64,000 bases of DNA from Sclerotiophoma versabilis. Its lineage: Eukaryota > Ascomycota > Dothideomycetes > Pleosporales > Didymellaceae. The notes below the pieces were generated by a model. The model was not told the DNA's origin and made no database searches. It saw only the letters and a program-made list of their open reading frames with translations. A program made the translations under genes and the position numbers. Shown here one piece after another: positions 54,776 through 64,000 of this stretch (position 1 is the first letter of the stretch; every line of letters begins with the position of its first letter). The DNA lies in contig JAAROD010000007.1 in NCBI GenBank assembly GCA_012274445.1, positions 682,001-746,000 on the forward strand. Direction: 5' to 3'.

Positions 54776-57700
54776 CTACACCTTCAAACCCAGACCCTCG
54801 GCAGCACCGTCATCGTGGTCCTCGTCCCCAGTAGCCTCACTGGCAATACTCTCATGCAGACTCGGCGTCTTGTCCTTCCGCCCCATGCGCTTGATCGAGC
54901 CCCAGCTGAGCGAGCTGCCCTTGTCTTTGGGCGTGCCGATGCTGGGAGAGTTGTGATGGCTGATGCTCTCAGTGCTCTTGCCGAGGCCAAAGAAGCCGCT
55001 CGAATCCTCCTCGGCTTCATCGGGCGTGCTGGGCACCTCGCCCTTTTTAGCGAACAGTGCGTTCTTCTTGCCGAAGGAGAGGAACTGGGTGGTGCTACCT
55101 TTTCGGGTGAGCTTCTGCATAAAAGACTCTCTGCCAATGGAGCCGGTGTGGTCGGAGGTTGCTTGGGAGATGCTGCGCTCAAGAGACTCTCGCGGCGAGG
55201 CTTCAGAGGCGTCAGCCGTGGAGATGATGGACGGCGTGTCGCGCGATGGGCGTGAAAAGGTCTCGTGTGGAGAGGTGGGATGGCTGCCGTCTGCCGAAGC
55301 TTCGAAAGCGACCTGCTTGTCCTTGTCTTTGCCTTTTGACTTTTCAGCCCTGGTCTTCTCCTTCTTCTCTGCTTTTTCTGCTTTCCTGGCCTCCTTCTCG
55401 GCCGCCTTCTCGGCCGCACGCTTCGCCTTCTCAGCTTTGTCATCCTCCGACTTCTTGCCGAGACCGAACATGGTGAAGGATGCTGCAGTCGGGTTGAGCG
55501 ATGTGGGCGGTGTTCCTGGCATCGGCGGGACATCTCGTGGGGCCATGTGTGACGCAGAAGACTGGGGCCGGGTACCAATCGGTGCCTGCATTGGCGAGCG
55601 AAAGTGGGAGGGGAAGTCGAGGATGTCGTCGTGCATCGAGTCGTCGTTCGTGGCCAGATTCGTCGTCGAACCATGCTGTACGGAAGGTCGACGCGATGGC
55701 ATCCTGGACCACGAGGAAGTGTTGGTGTTGTTGACGCTCCAGTCCACCCCAAGCGGACTGCTTCTTGCACCGAACGCATCCACGCCCCATCCGAACCTAG
55801 TCTGACTTTCAGTCGAGGGCCGAGGCAGGGCCATGCCTTCGCCAGATATGGTGGAGCCTTGACGCGGGGAGGATGGCCGCTCCATTCCTAGTATCGACGT
55901 CAGCCAAGGATCGTTCTTTGTGCCAAACATATTGAAGGTGCGCTTGCGCGTTGCCACGTGTTTGGGACTGCTGGACGATTCCACAGGCTGGGTCTTGGTT
56001 CGCATGAACGAGTCGTACCAAGCGCCCTCAGTACTGCCACGACGTCGCGAGGTACCCGCTGAGTCGGGGCCAAACTCCTGACGAGGAAGAGACTGGCTTT
56101 GCGAAGGCTTCAGAGAGCCCAGGGCAGGTCCCTGGCCGGAGATGGTCTTACCACGCTGCCTGTTCAGGCCAAATAAACCGCCGAATCTGCTTTGGGAGTT
56201 CATGAACGAGCTGGACGAGGACTGGATGGAACGCTTGTCAGGATCGATGTTGTCGGGATTTGGGAAGAACTGCAGTTGGCCGCTTTCGCGTGGACTTGCA
56301 AAAACACTGGGAGATGGGCTCTGTGGTGGTGAGGCGGGCACGTTGTATTCTCGAGAGGGGTCGACCTGTCCGAGAGCTCCAAGACCGGGGAGGACGTTGC
56401 GCATGTTGGGTGACGGCTCGAGCGAGGACAAGCGAGGCGGGCCGATGAGATCGTCGTCTTCATTATCGGTAAGGCCCAGGTCGTCGCCGAAGAGACCGGC
56501 GGGAAGCAGCGCACCGGCAGTGGGGCTCATGGGCGCACCGCCAGTCAGCGATTCGAGATCAGCCTGGGACATTTGCGAGAGCGAGGGTGTGTGTCCATGT
56601 CCGCGGGGAGGAAGGGCCATGCCGTTGACGGGGTTGAAGTAGGGCGTGACAGAAGGGAAGGGCGGTGACGAGGAAACGGTCAAGGTGTTGAAGGGAGCAG
56701 ACGAGGTCTGCACGAAGCCAGCGGGGGCATTGAGCATACCCTCGCGCATGCTGAGAGGGCGCTGGCGCTGACTGGACCTCCTGACTGGACCCACGCGCGG
56801 TACGCTGGGGTCGTCGTAGAGGTGCGGCTGGCTCATGCGGCGCTGTTGCAGGTACTGCAGTCGGCTCGACGCCTCCTGGTTCGCGCGGTCGGCTTCGGTG
56901 AAGAGCTGCCAGGCCTGAGCATACTGCTGCTGCAGCAGACCCAGCGTCATCTTCCACCGGTTGTCCTCCTCGCGCTCGGCGTTGTCGGTGCCGTCCGGGG
57001 CTTCGCCGCCCTCCTGGCCGTCCTCGAGCTGCTTGCGCTCTTCCTCGAGCTCCTTGATCTGGATGCCCTTTTCGCGGATGGCGTCCTCGAGGAGCTTGTT
57101 GGCCTGGATCTCGTCCTCGTACCTGTCCTTGACCTCCTGGATGCGCTTCTGCGAGGATTCCCTGTACTCGTGCTGCTCTTTCTTCATCTTCTCGGCCGTC
57201 TCCCGGAGCTCTACCGATTCGCGTGTCCACTTGGCGATGTCGTCCTTCATCTTCTTGCGCTCGGCTTCTTTCTGGCGGAAGAGGCGCTCCTGGTTGGTGC
57301 GTCGGGTTTGGGCGGCGGCGCTCTGGCGTTCCAGGGTGGCGACCTCTTTGCGCAGGTCGCGGCTGGCATCCTCCTTCTCCTTGAGCGCGGCCTTTTTCTC
57401 GTCGCGCTTGTCGATCAGCACGGCCTTTTGGGAGAGGAAGTCCTGGTCCTCGTCCTGGATCTGGCGGTCCATGTCGTCGAGCTCGCGGCGCAGGGCGTCC
57501 AGCTTCTCGGTCAGGGCGCGGATCGAGTCGTTTGAGTCGGCGGCCTCGCGTGCGTCGTCGGCCGTCTGCTGCGCGGGCGAGCCGCGGCGGGCGACGTCAG
57601 GGCGGCGGGCGCGCGAGGTGCTGTTGCTGTGCTCGCGGGTCATGGCGGGGGCGACAAAGGGGGTGGCGACGTCGGCGAGGGTCTTGTTCGGGCGGACGAC

Positions 57701-58296
57701 GGGGGCGGGGTTCGAGTCGTCATCGGCGGGCGGGCGGTGGGCGGCGGCGGCGGGCGCAGTCGGGGCGTAGTGCTGGTCCGAGTGGGCGGGCAGGGTGCGC
57801 AGGCGGATGGGGACGCTGGGGGCCTGGAAGTGCGAGGAGTTGAAGGTGACGACGCGGACGGTGTAGTGGTGGTCGGGCTGCAGGTTCTCGATGGTGGCCG
57901 ACGTGTCGTGCGGGGCGACGTGGCCGACGTCGATGCCGTTGACGCGCACGACGTACTTGAGGACCGAGGCGCGCTCGGGCGACTTCCAGTGCAGCAGCAC
58001 GCCGTCGGCCTTGATGCCCGCGAGCGAGACGAGGGGCGCGACGGGCACCTCGAGGCCGAGCACCTGCACCAGCTTCTCGACGGGCTGCGAGAGGACCTGG
58101 TAGGCGCGGAAGGCGACCCTGCGCAAGTCAGCAAGCGGCGCGGGGGCTTGGGGGCGGCTGCGACGCGGTACCAGAAGAGGGCGAGCACGATGCAGGCGGT
58201 GCGCAGCCAGCCCGAGGAGGAGAACAGCAGCGTCTCCATGTCGTAGCGCGCCACGTCCGGCGGCCAGTACAGCGACGAGGCCGGGTCGGCGAACAT
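54776..58296 (-). CDS. Membrane-anchored protein with fibronectin type III domain and long coiled coil
   Basis: Exons 58296-58172 and 58118-54776 join over a 53-nt intron (GTACCG donor, CTGACT branch, GCAG acceptor) to 1155 residues. A hydrophobic segment at about 30-50 is the only membrane helix and spans the splice junction. A fibronectin type III fold covers about 67-152, with VLLHWKSPE, LKYVVRVNG and HHYTVRVVTF strands. A coiled coil rich in Glu/Lys/Arg runs from about 240 to 470. The rest is Ser/Pro-rich and disordered, with a Lys/Glu/Ala helix (AEKAAEKEARKAEKAEKKEK). This recalls uncharacterised Pezizomycotina FN3 proteins that may scaffold membranes or cytoskeleton. No enzymatic site is seen. 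The unspliced frame is also open upstream, but it lacks a sensible start. Confidence 0.82.
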
Positions 58297-59571
58297 GGCG
58301 GGCGGCGGCGGGGGGGAGGGGGGGGAGTGAGTGTGGGCGGCGTGTCGAGTGTTGGTGTCGGTGTCGGTGTCGGTGTCGAGGGTCGAGGGTCGTGTGTCGT
58401 GGGGAGGAGCGGCGTGCAGGCTCGTTGGAGGCGCTCTGGGGCGGACGGCTAACGAAAGCTTGGGCTGCAGGGGCCTGTCCAGCCGCCGTCTCCACACCCG
58501 CGGCCCAGCTAGGCGAGGCTGACCTGCCGCCTCACCACCGGCGGGCAGCACGTGATAAACACTCGCGACCCACCACAGCTGGCCGACGAGAGCACTGCGC
58601 GCCCAGTCGCCAGATCCTCGCCAGATCCTCGCCAGTGTGGCATCGCGTTTGGACAAGTGCGTGCAGGGTGCTTGGAGACGTGTGCAGGGCGTGTCTGCTC
58701 CGTCTGCGTCGTCTACTACGTCTACTTCGTCTCTTAGGTAGTCTTGTGGGCATGCTGGGTGGTTGTCTGCATGACGTGACGCTGTCTGCGAGCCTGCGAA
58801 CCCAGACCCCGGCTGCATGTGTAGACGTACAGGGCCGTGGAGTGCAGCCAGTGCAGCCAGTGCAGTCAGTGCCATGCACCGCAGAGCCGCGGTTGAGCTC
58901 AACGCATATGCTTCTGCACAGCTAGCGGCCAACTGCTGCTGCCCTGGTCGCCCGTGCAGCATGTGAAAGCGCCTGCGAAAAGTCTCGAATCTCCTGCAAG
59001 ACTACCACGCCGTGCTCTTCACTGCGCTGCAACAGCTGCCCAAGACCGCTGCTCACCATCCGCTTGCTCCGGCCCCGACACGCGCACCTGACCTGGCGCC
59101 GGTCGACTGCCACTAGACCCCGGTCGACTGCTACCCCCGGCCGCCTGCTACGCCCGGCCAGTCGCTGACCTCACTCCGTCATACCTTCGTACTGTCCCAG
59201 CCCTCCACGCGCCTGCCCACCAACGCCGACTTAGCCGTGCGAGCGCATAGCCGGCGCAGACCAAGCCTGCATGTGAACAAGACCTGAGGCTGCCCGACAA
59301 AGGCACGACGCACTCGACGCACTCGACGCACTCGACGCACTCGACGCCGACCAAGGCACCGCACTCGACGTCGACCAAGGCACCGCACTCGACGTCGACC
59401 AAGGCACCGCACTCGACGCCGACCAAGGCACCGCACTCGACGTCGACCAAGGCACCGCACTCGACGCCACACAGGCACCGCTCTCCCCCACCCGACACAG
59501 GCGCGACGCACTCGATACCACACAGCCACCGCACCACCGCTGTCGTCACCTCCCCCCCACCACACCACACC
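58297..59571. promoter_or_regulatory. Divergent promoter region FN3 gene / PAH1, with minisatellite
   Basis: The 1275 bp between the start codons is GC-rich. It includes GGTGTC-type short repeats near 58350-58380 and the repeat block at 59309-59465. No gene is supported in it despite long shadow frames on the minus strand. A long leader for PAH1 is likely. Confidence 0.55.
59309..59465. repeat. Minisatellite upstream of PAH1 (10-bp, then 24-bp units)
   Basis: It starts with about four copies of a CACTCGACG-type 10-bp unit. It then shifts to about five copies of a 24-bp unit, ACCAAGGCACCGCACTCGAC plus GTCG or GCCG. Unit forms alternate, suggesting expansion by slippage followed by divergence. 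It ends about 105 bp before the PAH1 start codon, so it may lie in the leader of the transcript. Confidence 0.85.
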
Positions 59572-61920
59572 ATGAACTACATCCGCTCCGTCGCCGGCGG
59601 CGTCTCCAAGGGCTGGAACTCGATCAACCCGGCCACGCTGAGCGGTGCCATCGACACCATCGTCGTCGAGCGCGACGACGGCTCCATGGCCTGCTCGCCC
59701 TTCCACGTCCGCTTCGGCAAGTACCAGATCCTGCGGCCGTCGGACAAAAAGGTCGAGTTCCGCGTCAACGGCGAGCTGCAGCCCTACTCGATGAAGCTCG
59801 GCGAGGGCGGCGAGGCCTTCTTCATCTTCGAGACCTCGGCCGCCATCCCCGCCGACATGCAGACCTCGCCGCTGGCCTCGCCGGTCGCCAGCCCCGACCA
59901 GAAGCCCACCGAGGCCCCGCCGAACCAGGCCCTCGACGACCCCGAGCCCCTCGATCTCGCAAGCGTCGACAGCACCCTGCACCGCCGCGGCCGCATGTCC
60001 ATGTCCGTCCCGCCCTCGGACGTGCAGTACAACGAGGCAGACTTTGAGCGCCCCAAGTCGGGCGACTGGTCCGGCTTCCACGTCCACCGCGCCAACACAG
60101 ACACCATCGCCTCCCCGCCAACCGACCACTTCCCGCCACACCTCGACCGCACCAAGGAACACGGCCCCCTCGAGATCAGCAGAGAGGATGCCACCCGCTG
60201 GAACCGCACCGCCCGCTCCGCAAGTCCGCCGCCCGTCTCCCACGCCGAGGCTCTGGCCCGCGCCGTCAAGCTGTCCAAGAAGCTCTACTCGTCCAACATC
60301 CCGAACAAAGTCACCGACAACGGCGACCTCGAGCTGGACATGACGGGCTACAAGAGCAGCGAGCAGGACGCCCTCAGGGCAGAGGTCATTGCGAGGAACA
60401 TCCTGTCCGACGAGCTGGCCGGCGACTACGACATTGGCGCCCTGATCGGCGCCGACGAGAACGGCAACCTCTGGATCTACAGCAGCGAGGAAGCAAAGAC
60501 GGCAGCCATGCAGAAGACTGCCCAGGGCGTCTTCAACGAGCCCTCCCTCGACGCCGTCTCCGATCCCGGCTACCAGAGCGACAGCGGTGTCAGCGACACG
60601 ACTGCCGACTTCCCTCCCCGCAGGCGCAACGACTCGGACAGCGCTCTCGGCCTCTCCGCGCCCCACTCTCCTGAGCAGCAGCAGCAGCAGAAGAAGACGG
60701 AAACCCGCAACTATGCCAAGACGTTGCGCCTCACCTCCGACCAACTCAAGGCCCTGAACCTCAAGCCCGGCCAGAACACCATGTCCTTCACCGTCAACCG
60801 CTCGAAATGCGAGGCCTTCATGTTCTACTGGCAGCACGACGTACCCATCGTCATCTCCGACATTGACGGCACAATCACAAAGTCCGACGCCCTTGGTCAC
60901 GTCCTGAACATGATCGGCCGCGACTGGACCCACAAGGGTGTTGCAAAGCTGTACACCGACATCGTGAACAATGGCTACAACATCTTCTACCTCACCTCGC
61001 GTTCTGTTGGCCAAGCAGACACCACCCGCGCCTACCTCAACGGCGTGGTACAAGACGATTACAAACTGCCCAGGGGGCCAGTCATCATGAGCCCTGATCG
61101 CACAATCGCCGCCCTGCGTCGAGAAGTCTACCTGCGCAAGCCCGAAGTCTTCAAGATGGCCTGTCTGCGCGACATCATGCAGCTGTTCGACAAGCCTCCC
61201 GGCCAAACCCCCTTTTACGCCGGCTTCGGAAACCGCTTCACCGATGCCCTGTCCTACCGCAGCGTCAACATCCCCAGCACCCGCATCTTCACCATCAACT
61301 CCAACGCCGAAGTCAGCCTCGACGTCCTCTCCCTCAACAGCTACAAAACCGGCTACGCGTCCATGCGTGAGATTGTCGACCATTTCTTCCCTCCAGTGGG
61401 CTTGTTGGTCCCTGCCGGCGGTGAAAACTTCACCGACTTCAACTACTGGCGCGACAAGCCGCTCGATATTGAGGATTTTACAGACAGCGAGGATGAGAGC
61501 GACGACGATACGGAAGCGGGCAGCTACCGCAGCGAAGATGAGGGCGAGATTGGCGAGGATCTCGAAGCGAGCTACATGACGAATGAAAGCATCGACGAGG
61601 AGGGCGCCATGGAGGACAGCATCCTCGAGAGCGTCGAGGGGAACGATGGTGCCTACCTGGGCGAGGATCTCGACACGCCCTACGATCTGAATAATCTTGA
61701 CGATGAGGGCGACGAAGAGTACAGCGAAGAAGAAACAGAGATCGAAGAGAGCATTGACGAGCGGGACTTTGCCAGGTCCAGAACGCCGGAGCAGACCCTG
61801 AGGCCGAAGCAGAGCGTGCCCGAGATCAGTAAGAGGATGGCCGAGCGCGCCGCCGAGCGTATGAACTCTCTCAACATGACAGATGAAGGCTCCACCCCGC
61901 CGGGGAGTCCGAGGGGGTAG
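59572..61920 (+). CDS. PAH1: Phosphatidate phosphatase Pah1/lipin (Smp2)
   Basis: A single exon encodes 782 residues. The N-terminal lipin domain begins MNYIRSVAGGVSKGWNSINP, an amphipathic helix known to bring the enzyme to the nuclear/ER membrane. The catalytic haloacid-dehalogenase domain carries the DIDGT motif at 430-434. It continues through NIFYLTSRSVGQADTTR, GPVIMSPDR and GFGNRFTDALSY to the conserved YWRDKPLDIEDF. The enzyme converts phosphatidate to diacylglycerol, feeding triacylglycerol and phospholipid synthesis and limiting nuclear membrane growth. A Ser/Pro-rich middle offers phosphorylation sites. The last 150 residues form a strongly acidic tail, as in yeast Pah1, where it contacts the Nem1-Spo7 phosphatase. 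All catalytic residues are intact. Confidence 0.95.
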   Translation: MNYIRSVAGGVSKGWNSINPATLSGAIDTIVVERDDGSMACSPFHVRFGKYQILRPSDKKVEFRVNGELQPYSMKLGEGGEAFFIFETSAAIPADMQTSPLASPVASPDQKPTEAPPNQALDDPEPLDLASVDSTLHRRGRMSMSVPPSDVQYNEADFERPKSGDWSGFHVHRANTDTIASPPTDHFPPHLDRTKEHGPLEISREDATRWNRTARSASPPPVSHAEALARAVKLSKKLYSSNIPNKVTDNGDLELDMTGYKSSEQDALRAEVIARNILSDELAGDYDIGALIGADENGNLWIYSSEEAKTAAMQKTAQGVFNEPSLDAVSDPGYQSDSGVSDTTADFPPRRRNDSDSALGLSAPHSPEQQQQQKKTETRNYAKTLRLTSDQLKALNLKPGQNTMSFTVNRSKCEAFMFYWQHDVPIVISDIDGTITKSDALGHVLNMIGRDWTHKGVAKLYTDIVNNGYNIFYLTSRSVGQADTTRAYLNGVVQDDYKLPRGPVIMSPDRTIAALRREVYLRKPEVFKMACLRDIMQLFDKPPGQTPFYAGFGNRFTDALSYRSVNIPSTRIFTINSNAEVSLDVLSLNSYKTGYASMREIVDHFFPPVGLLVPAGGENFTDFNYWRDKPLDIEDFTDSEDESDDDTEAGSYRSEDEGEIGEDLEASYMTNESIDEEGAMEDSILESVEGNDGAYLGEDLDTPYDLNNLDDEGDEEYSEEETEIEESIDERDFARSRTPEQTLRPKQSVPEISKRMAERAAERMNSLNMTDEGSTPPGSPRG

Positions 61921-62367
61921 CTCGCCGACCGAGCAGCATAGACCAGAAGTAGACAAAAGACTCTTCTTTTCTTCCACACAGCATGGCATGGCACGGTCGT
62001 TTGGCGTTTTAGACAGGTTATCACATTCTTTGTACTGCATCTATATGTATTCTATCAGCATAGCATAGCGTAGCGAATGGTAGCGAAGGGTAGGAAGCGT
62101 AGGAAGCGTAGCGAAGCGTAGCGTAGACGTATTGAGATGATTCATCTCATATCAACAATATATCAACAAAGACAAACACAACAACGCGCACAAGACAATT
62201 TTTTTCTTACAAACAACAGCAAGAATACTATCCATTCTAACAACACCCACCTCCTTGATATTCAGACCTCATCCAACCTCCTCCTCTATTTTCACATCGC
62301 TTGCCCATTCCCCGTGCTTCCCCTCCTTCTACTCTAACTCACATCACGAGTGAATAGTAAGTTCTTC

Positions 62368-62441
62368 TCTCTATATAAAAAATAAAAAATAAAAAATATT
62401 TTTTTATTTTTTTTATTTTTTATTTTTTACTTTTTATCTTG
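62368..62441. repeat. AT-only inverted repeat, hairpin-forming
   Basis: ATAAAAA-type units (three copies) are followed by ATTTTTT/TTTTTAT-type units, so the two halves are nearly complementary and could fold into a stem of about 25-30 bp. It lies about 450 bp past the PAH1 stop. Confidence 0.7.
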
Positions 62442-62582
62442 CAAGTAATTCCTTCCAAACACGCACGTCTTATATCTTAATTATACACACATGCTGTATC
62501 TTGTTTTCACAAATCACATGTCTTGCTTTGCTTTGCTTTGCCTTTACATAGCTGAATACTCGCTATATAGTCGTTTATTTAA

Positions 62583-62617
62583 TGTTTTATTTATTTATTT
62601 ATCTATCTATCCATCCA
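62583..62617. repeat. Tetranucleotide microsatellite (TTTA / TCTA / TCCA)
   Basis: A compound run of TTTA, then TCTA, then TCCA units, where one base changes from block to block. Confidence 0.8.
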
Positions 62618-64000
62618 TCATGAGGTTAAGAGGCACTTTGTCTTACTTGCTTATTAAAGTAGAAGTAGAAATTAAGAGTCTATATGTTATATGCTACAGT
62701 AGCGGTAGGTGTATTTTATCACACTGGGACTCGCTTCATCGGACTCATTTCTTCGGACTCGTCTATCAAGAGGTCGAATCTAGGACCGCGGCTAAGTTTT
62801 AGGGTTGTTTGGCATTGCGTAAGCGTGCCGTGCACCCTGACGCCTACTACGGGAAGCTGTGCGAGGCTTGACTGACGGCTCGGCACGGCTCATGCCAGGT
62901 CTGAGACGCGTGGTGCCGTGGTACTGTCTGTCAGCTTGGGGAGCGCGTAGATTGCGGACGGCTTGCGGCGTGCTCACGAGTGCTGTTGCTGGAGCTTGTG
63001 GCAGTGAATTAGTTTTTAGCAGGCGGGGTGGGTGATGATGGTCGTGTTTCATGCGCTCGGCGAAATCTAGCCCGTGTGCTGTTGGGTCCAGGGAACATGT
63101 GAGGATGTGGAGAGGCGAGAATCGCGGTCAAGTGGACCGGTACGTCAACGGCATTGACAACTGCCAGCTGTGCAACCAACGGCCGTACGTCGATCGACAG
63201 TGGAGCGATCCAGTACTGCCTCAGTTCGTAGGCATGACGCGGGTCGATAAGACATCCCCACTTGGGTGTTTCCAGGCGGCTGTAAGGCTGACTTGTGGAT
63301 GCCACAGGCCCGGTCTGAGGCTTGTAGCGTGGTCAACTGCCGAGAGTGCCGGCCAAATATGCGCTTGTCGGCCATAATGCAATCTATAAGATGTGTATTA
63401 TAGTGTTTGAGAGTGTGGTGGTGAAGTGGAGGCGTAGTGCTGAGAACGCTTGACGAGAACCAGTGTCCCGTGTACGTCGGGCTATGCCGCTACTCCAGGC
63501 ATCAAGCTAGGAGCCCGTGACAATGAGATTAGTACCGGCGGGGTACGACAACAACGGCATTCATTGCGGCACCGGTACTGCTGACGCTGTCGGGTTGATG
63601 TTGCTGGTGTTTGAGATGACAAGTGATCGACAGCGCGTGTGCGGAAGCCTGCAAGGTGGTCCGGGCGTCGCGTCGCACTTCCACGCACGAGCTTACCGTT
63701 GCGCAAGAAAGACTGTCGTTATCGTGAACGGCATCGTTGTTGTTTGGTTTGAGTGAGGGCAGGACTAGCCGCTGCTAGCGTCGATCTGCCGCCGAATGTG
63801 GAGTCAGACTTTGGAAAGCCCTTCACGCAACACACCATCCAGCACACGGCATAATCCCTCGCCGCGAACTCGGAGAATCCCGCGTTGCATGATCTTCAGC
63901 AGCCACAAGGGCTCCAGCAGCTCCAGGTGCATGACATAGCTGCATCTGAAACACTCTTTCCTGCTGCCCAGCACGCTCACAACCTTAGCCCCGGGCTGAA

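Larger units (their letters stand above)
61921..64000. other. Right-end intergenic region, no gene seen
   Basis: After the PAH1 3' region come AGCGTAG-type short repeats (about 62060-62125), an AT-rich inverted repeat (62368-62441) and a TTTA/TCTA/TCCA microsatellite (about 62583-62617). From 62.8 kb to the end, open frames of up to about 108 codons (for example 63051-63377) have no motif or splice support. Confidence 0.55.

Noticed and set aside
57640..58962. A 440-codon minus frame over the FN3 gene start
   Set aside because: Only the part at 58172-58296 is used as exon 1; the rest is Pro/Arg/Ser shadow sequence in another frame of exon 2 or untranslated leader.
59179..62040. A 953-codon open frame antisense to PAH1
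   Set aside because: It is the shadow of a GC-rich coding strand and a repeat block; it has no motif and overlaps a certain lipin gene.
62774..62784. GGTCGAATC on the plus strand as a possible tRNA B box
   Set aside because: Upstream 60 bp lacks an A box and an acceptor stem.

Overview
The window looks like nuclear DNA of a filamentous ascomycete (Pezizomycotina). Protein genes are interrupted by short introns, mostly 38-75 nt, with GTAAGT-like donors and CTAAC/CTGAC branch sites. Products include a fungal Nup85, a Dal5-type permease, WSC/LysM surface proteins and DUF7580-type and Hsp70-like families. An AT-rich, TA-rich island resembles DNA altered by repeat-induced point mutation (RIP), and a short TTAGGG repeat is present. 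Dothideomycetes/Pleosporales is my best guess from general gene style, but no sequence search was done. No tRNA, rRNA or CRISPR was found.

Layout. The left end (1-10.4 kb) is a dense housekeeping block: a seven-knuckle CCHC zinc protein (GIS2/byr3 type), a small membrane protein, the meiotic recombinase DMC1, nucleoporin Nup85 and a SYLF-domain (Ysc84-like) protein. From 10.4 to about 49.9 kb the window is gene-poor and accessory in character. It starts with an 8.3 kb stretch with no convincing intact gene. It then carries an alpha/beta hydrolase, an Hsp70-like ATPase, a single-pass membrane protein, a protein with a fungal NLR-type N-terminal region, and an AT-rich transposon-like island beside a small secreted eight-cysteine protein and two telomere-type repeats. 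Further on are a small multi-pass protein, ferroportin, a mitochondrial membrane-anchored P-loop protein, an MFS permease, and a divergent pair formed by a C2H2/pseudokinase protein and a DUF7580-like protein. Two decayed genes close this region: a 2EXR-domain gene and a LysM-WSC gene.

The right end (50-62 kb) is again dense and conserved: ribosome-assembly factor Utp11, a short-chain dehydrogenase of the HSD10 type, twin-CX9C protein CMC1, TFIID/SAGA subunit TAF9, a membrane-anchored FN3/coiled-coil protein, and phosphatidate phosphatase PAH1/lipin. Minisatellites lie between these genes. The last 2 kb shows no gene.

How the genes fit together. The two ends hold core functions (RNA binding, meiosis, nuclear pore, transcription, lipid synthesis, mitochondrial assembly) with no operon-like relationship. 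The middle has the features of a fast-evolving compartment: pseudogenes, RIP-like DNA, a candidate effector, and several families that recur in fungal self/non-self and cell-death repertoires. A combined function for the middle genes is speculation. The most distinctive items are the secreted protein whose stop codon is followed directly by telomere-type repeats, and the divergent pseudokinase/DUF7580 pair.
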